Assembly (NCBI GenBank): GCA_963978895.1
Contig: OZ022245.1
Coordinates: forward strand, 22,357,968 to 22,421,967
DNA: 64,000 nucleotides
Origin: Erpobdella octoculata
Lineage: Eukaryota > Annelida > Clitellata > Hirudinida > Erpobdellidae
Direction of reading: 5' to 3'
In this document: in pieces, positions 60,209-64,000 of the stretch
Position numbering within the stretch: position 1 is the first letter of the stretch
Layout: each line of letters begins with the position of its first letter
Program-made: the position numbers and the translations under genes
Notes under the pieces: generated by a model
Told to the model about the DNA's origin: nothing
The model's database searches: none
The model's input: the letters and a program-made list of their open reading frames with translations, nothing else

Positions 60209-63200
60209 TCAGTTAAGACTTAGATGATACTTCTTTACTCTTGTATCCATGATGAGCCTTTTTGGTCGTTTGCGAAGTCCGTTGGGTCTCATTGTCGGGA
60301 GCGTGTGATTGTTTCGATCTACCATTGTGCTTGGCGTATCTATTTTCTGGTTGTTAATCTGTTTCGTAAATGGCAGATCAAACGTGTCGAAAAGTGTGCT
60401 GTGATTTTCTATCCTGGGGCGTATCTGATTTATGTGTCGTTTGCAAACGATGTTTTCAACCAACACTTGGTACACGACCCGTCCCTCTCTCTTTAAAATT
60501 TTACCTGGCACCCAAGGTGGTCGATTTGGACGAAAATCCCTTACATACACGGTTTCATCTTTATGGAAACTCTTCCGAGGCTCAGCCTCTTTTCCTTTAT
60601 TTGTTTGGGCGTGTAGTTGTTCTAAAATTGTTCTTGGTTTGAACCCCAAGAGATTTTCTGCTGGTGCTTTACCTTGTGGTGCTGCTGGACAGGGTGTTGT
60701 TCTATATGTAAACAGGACAGTTTGAAGAGCCTCTGCTGGTGGTTCTTCTCCTTTTAGTTTTTTCAGTGCCCTTTTGAAGGTGTCAACGAAACGTTCTGCC
60801 TGGCCATTAGATTGAGGGTGGTATGGTGGAGATCGAAGGTGTACAATGTTATATTTTTTGCAGAAATTTTCAAAATTTGTGGATGTAAATTGAGTGCCAT
60901 TGTCGGAAACCAATGTTTTAGGGTAGCCGAATATGGAAAAAATCTTTTGTAGTTCCAGTATTGTTGCTTGTGTTGATGCGCTCTGCATTTCGACTACCTC
61001 CGGCCATTTGCTAAAAGAATCTACTAGGATCATATACATCTTACCTTCTACTGGTCCTGCAAAGTCCACATGCAGTCTTTCCCATGGCTTGGTTGTTGGA
61101 GTCCAGTTGCAAGGAGTTTCATGGCTTGGACTTTTTGCTGCCATTTGACATTGGGTGCATCTTCTTACTAACATTTCGATGTCATTGTTTATGCCTTGCC
61201 AATACACGTGTTCTCTTGTGAGTGATTTCATTCGACAAATTCCTGGGTGACCTTTGTGAAGCATCTGTAACACGCGTTCTTGTAAACTGTCAGGAACAAC
61301 TATTCTTTCTCCGAACATGATGCATCCATTCTGTATGGATAATTCAGATTTCAATGTGCACAACTGGGAAACGTGTTTTGAAGGTTTCTTTGGCCAGCTT
61401 CCTGTTTGTAAGTTTTGGTGGATGAGTTGTAGCTTCTCGTCATTTGTTGTTGCTGTGCAAATCTCTGGGTGACTAACAGGAAGTGCGTTAATAGTTCTTA
61501 TGAATGAAGCATCGACATCTTTGTTTATTTTGGCTATCACATTGTCTACCTCTGTTGTGTTCTGATTCGCTATCAGTCGTGATAGTGAATCTGCATGACC
61601 AAAGGATGTCGTACTTCTGTATTCAATTTTAAAGTCATATGATCTCAATGTGAGGGCCCAGCGTTGGAGACGGTTTGCTCTGAACGTTGGAATTCCTGCC
61701 TTATTTCCGAAGACTGCAAGAAGAGGTTTATGGTCGGTCAACAATGTGAATGGTCTGCCATATATGTACCTGTGAAATTTTTGAGTTGCAAAAATGATGG
61801 CAAGCGCTTCTTTTTCTATTTGGCCATATTTCTTTTCGGCATCTTTGAGACTGCGACTTGCGTGTGTTATAGCTTTTTCTGATCCGTCGGAATATCTGTG
61901 GTAGAGCACTGCTCCTATTCCGTAGTCTGATGCGTCTGCAGCCAGGACGACACTTTGTTTCCCATCGTAGTGTGTTAGTAGGAGATCTGGTGTCAAAATC
62001 TGCTTCGTTTTGTCAAATGCTTTCTGACATTCTGGTGACCAGTAGAACTTTGTGTTCTTTTTAAGTAGCTCATCAAGTGGTGCTCTAAGTGAACGCATTT
62101 CCGAAACAAATGTTGCATAATAATTTATCAACCCCAAAAATGAACGAACTTGAGTGATGTCTTTTGGAATTGGCATATCTTGGATGACTTTCACTTTCTT
62201 TGGATCAGGTTGACGTCCCTTGCTTGAGATGACATGTCCCAGGTATGTGATTTGGGGCATGCTAAAGTTGCTTTTCTAGACTTTTAATCGAAATCCATAT
62301 TCTTGGATTCTAGTGATGAGTGCTTTCAGGTTGTCATTGTGTTCTTTGATGGTTGCACCTGTAACAATCACATCATCCAAGTACGCTGTCACTCCTTCTA
62401 GACCTGCGATCATTGTATCCATTATCTGTTGAAAAATACCAGGGGCTGACTTTACTACAAAAGGAAGACGGTTGAATGTGTATAGCCCCTTATGTGTGTT
62501 GATGGTGAGTAGTTCTCTGGAGTGTTCATCAACTTCTACTTGTAAATATGCCTCTGCAAAATCAATTTTAGAAAAATTTTTACCACCATTCAGTTTAGTG
62601 AAAATTTCTTCAGCTGTTGGGAGTGGGTGTTGGTGTAGCATCAGTGCATCATTCAAACCTGTTGAGAAGTCAGCACAAAGTCTAATTTTTCCATTCCTTT
62701 TCTTCACGACTACAATCGGTGCTGCCCATTGTGAGTGGTTCACAGGAGTGATGAACCCTAGTTGTTGTAATCGGTTTAACTCTTCTTCAATTACGGTTTT
62801 AGCTGCAAAAGGCACAGAGCGTCGGCCTTTAAATATTGGTTGTTTCCCTGGTTTGACTTGTAATGTTGCTTTTGTTTTAGTGCAGCATCCTAACTCGGCC
62901 TTGAAAACATCTGAAAACCGAGTTTTGAGTTTTTCTATCAGGATCTTTCTCTTGCTATCCAAGTCGTCATTTGTAACCGTTTGGATCATGAACTTCTTAG
63001 CAAACAGTTTGAACTCTGGAAGATGTTCAATCCAAGGAAAGCCGAGAAGATCGTTGGTGTTTGTGACATGGCAGATGCCATGGCCATGATAAACTCTATG
63101 TGCATCATCTATGATGGCAAACGGTGTCGCAAACTGTCCGTCAATATGAAGTGGTTCACCATTAGCAACTTTATATTCGCCTTCGACTGGTGAGAGTTGT

Positions 63201-63998
63201 GGACATCCGAGGTTCTTCCATGTTTGCCGGGAGACCAAAGTGATGTCAGCACCAGTGTCCAGTTGCAAACGAGCATCGTAGTCTCCAATTTTGATACGGA
63301 CAAACCTTTGTGCGTTTTCTTGTGTACTTGCTACTGCAGAGATCGTGTGCTGACGGTGCGATTTCTTCCAGTGTTTCTTATGCTGCTGTTGTTGTGTTGT
63401 TTGTCTTGGGCAATCACTCTTCCAGTGATTTCCATTGCAAATGGGGCAAGGGCTGGGTGGACCTTTCTTGTGTGGTGATGGTTTAAAAGATGAGCGACAG
63501 TGTTGGTGATTGTGACTCCTGACGGCACTGATGTTTTGATGTATGACTGTTGGCTGTTCCAGAAGTTTGGCATCTTCTTTTACTGTTTTTAACGCATGAT
63601 AATCTTGAACCAGCTCTTTGAATGTTACTGATTTGATGTCGTCCATTCATTGGAGGAAACGCATTCGGTAGTCGGCTAGTTCTGGTGCCAGACATTTGAA
63701 TGAGTCGTCAGTGATTTTGTTTACCTCCGCCTCTTCGCAGTTTGCGTTTAATAGATTAGCAAAAGAATTGAAATCATCACTAGGGTTGAAAATTTGTCTA
63801 AAACACTCAAACCTTTTTCTGAGGAGAAAATATCTTTTTCATTGTAGTGACGGTTTCTTGCCAATTGAGGTCGTTTGGAGTTTGTGGGCTGATGTGCGTG
63901 TTGAACGTTTTGTAGGAGTCGTCATCCAGTAATGATACTAGCACCTTGGCTTTTGTTCTTTCGTCTAGCTGTTGGTCGTCGATGAGGTCGTTGAAACG
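60209..63998 (-). pseudogene. Gypsy gag-pol polyprotein with two in-frame stops and one frameshift
   Basis: Minus strand, in order. Gag: DLIDDQQLDERTKAKVLVSL and NPSDDFNSFANLL, with a frame change near 63822. TGA follows at 63647-63649. A Cys knuckle CPICNGNHWKSDC comes next, then protease LQLDTGADITLVS (DTG intact) and RT with NGKIRLCADFS and the catalytic YLDDVIV box. TAG at 62276-62278 follows, in phase with what comes next. RNase H reads VVLAADASDYGIGAVL. The integrase has an HHCC zinc part (HKGHPGICRMKSL, CTQCQMA) and a DDE core (LHVDFAGPV, TLVSDNGTQFTS). The last residues lie at about 60209, next to the LTR. Apart from three lesions the frame is intact, so decay is recent. Classified with Metaviridae-type endogenous elements; no functional copy is claimed. 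Confidence 0.92.
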
Positions 63999-64000
63999 AC

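Larger units (their letters stand above)
60012..64000 (-). mobile_element. Ty3/Gypsy retrotransposon, 3' LTR, pol and most of gag; runs off the right edge
   Basis: The 3' LTR (60012-60201) is preceded on the minus strand by the purine tract GAAGGAAGG and by a gag-pol frame in Gypsy order (gag, protease, RT, RNase H, integrase). The 5' LTR and primer site lie beyond 64000. There is no envelope gene. Confidence 0.92.

Overview
This window is AT-rich animal (metazoan) nuclear DNA. The evidence is two intron-rich, clearly conserved metazoan genes with GT-AG splicing, many long (TA)n microsatellites, tRNA-derived SINE heads, and a dense load of hAT, Helitron, Ty3/Gypsy-like, Penelope-like and LINE elements. 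It suggests a repeat-rich invertebrate genome. The species cannot be told from the sequence, and nothing in the window looks bacterial or plasmid-borne.

Region 1 (1-28,000) is the gene-bearing part. A compact three-exon gene on the minus strand (2807-3465) encodes a 135-residue protein that I do not recognise, ending in a C2H2-type zinc-finger pattern. A 17-exon TBK1/IKK-epsilon-type kinase gene runs on the plus strand (6430-17883, 718 residues). It converges tail to tail with the gene for the small subunit of transcription factor TFIIF (GTF2F2/RAP30, minus strand, 18090-27867, 258 residues); the two stop codons are about 206 bases apart. Introns of both genes carry transposons (hAT elements with 8-base target duplications, Helitron 3' ends, a LINE tail, a SINE) and a 32-base minisatellite.

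Region 2 (28,000-44,300) is a nest of transposable elements. A CR1/L2-like LINE on the minus strand is split by a 7.3 kb LTR retrotransposon (A, 32989-40260). A itself contains a hAT in its 5' LTR, a second LTR element (B) in its gag, a SINE, and a reverse-transcription fold-back scar. A Helitron sits cleanly in the LINE reverse-transcriptase frame. A ZMYM1-like hAT lies just upstream.

Region 3 (44,300-56,550) holds a 1.9 kb LTR element with no pol whose gag-like ORF encodes an acidic DEPCKDG-repeat protein, three Helitron families with diagnostic 3' hairpin+CTAG ends, a remnant of the autonomous Helitron replication protein, Penelope-like fragments carrying two hammerhead-ribozyme motifs, and a LINE 3' end with an RNase H domain.

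Region 4 (56,550-64,000) has an intronless leucine-rich gene resembling the ZYG11/ZER1 ubiquitin-ligase receptor family, an LTR fragment, a second CR1/L2-like LINE fragment, and a Ty3/Gypsy element inserted into that LINE. The Gypsy element runs off the right edge and carries two in-frame stops and one frameshift.

The cellular genes are independent housekeeping or signalling genes and do not form a pathway. The most unusual items are the paired hammerhead motifs, the acidic-repeat LTR element, the head-to-tail Helitron junction and the fold-back scar.
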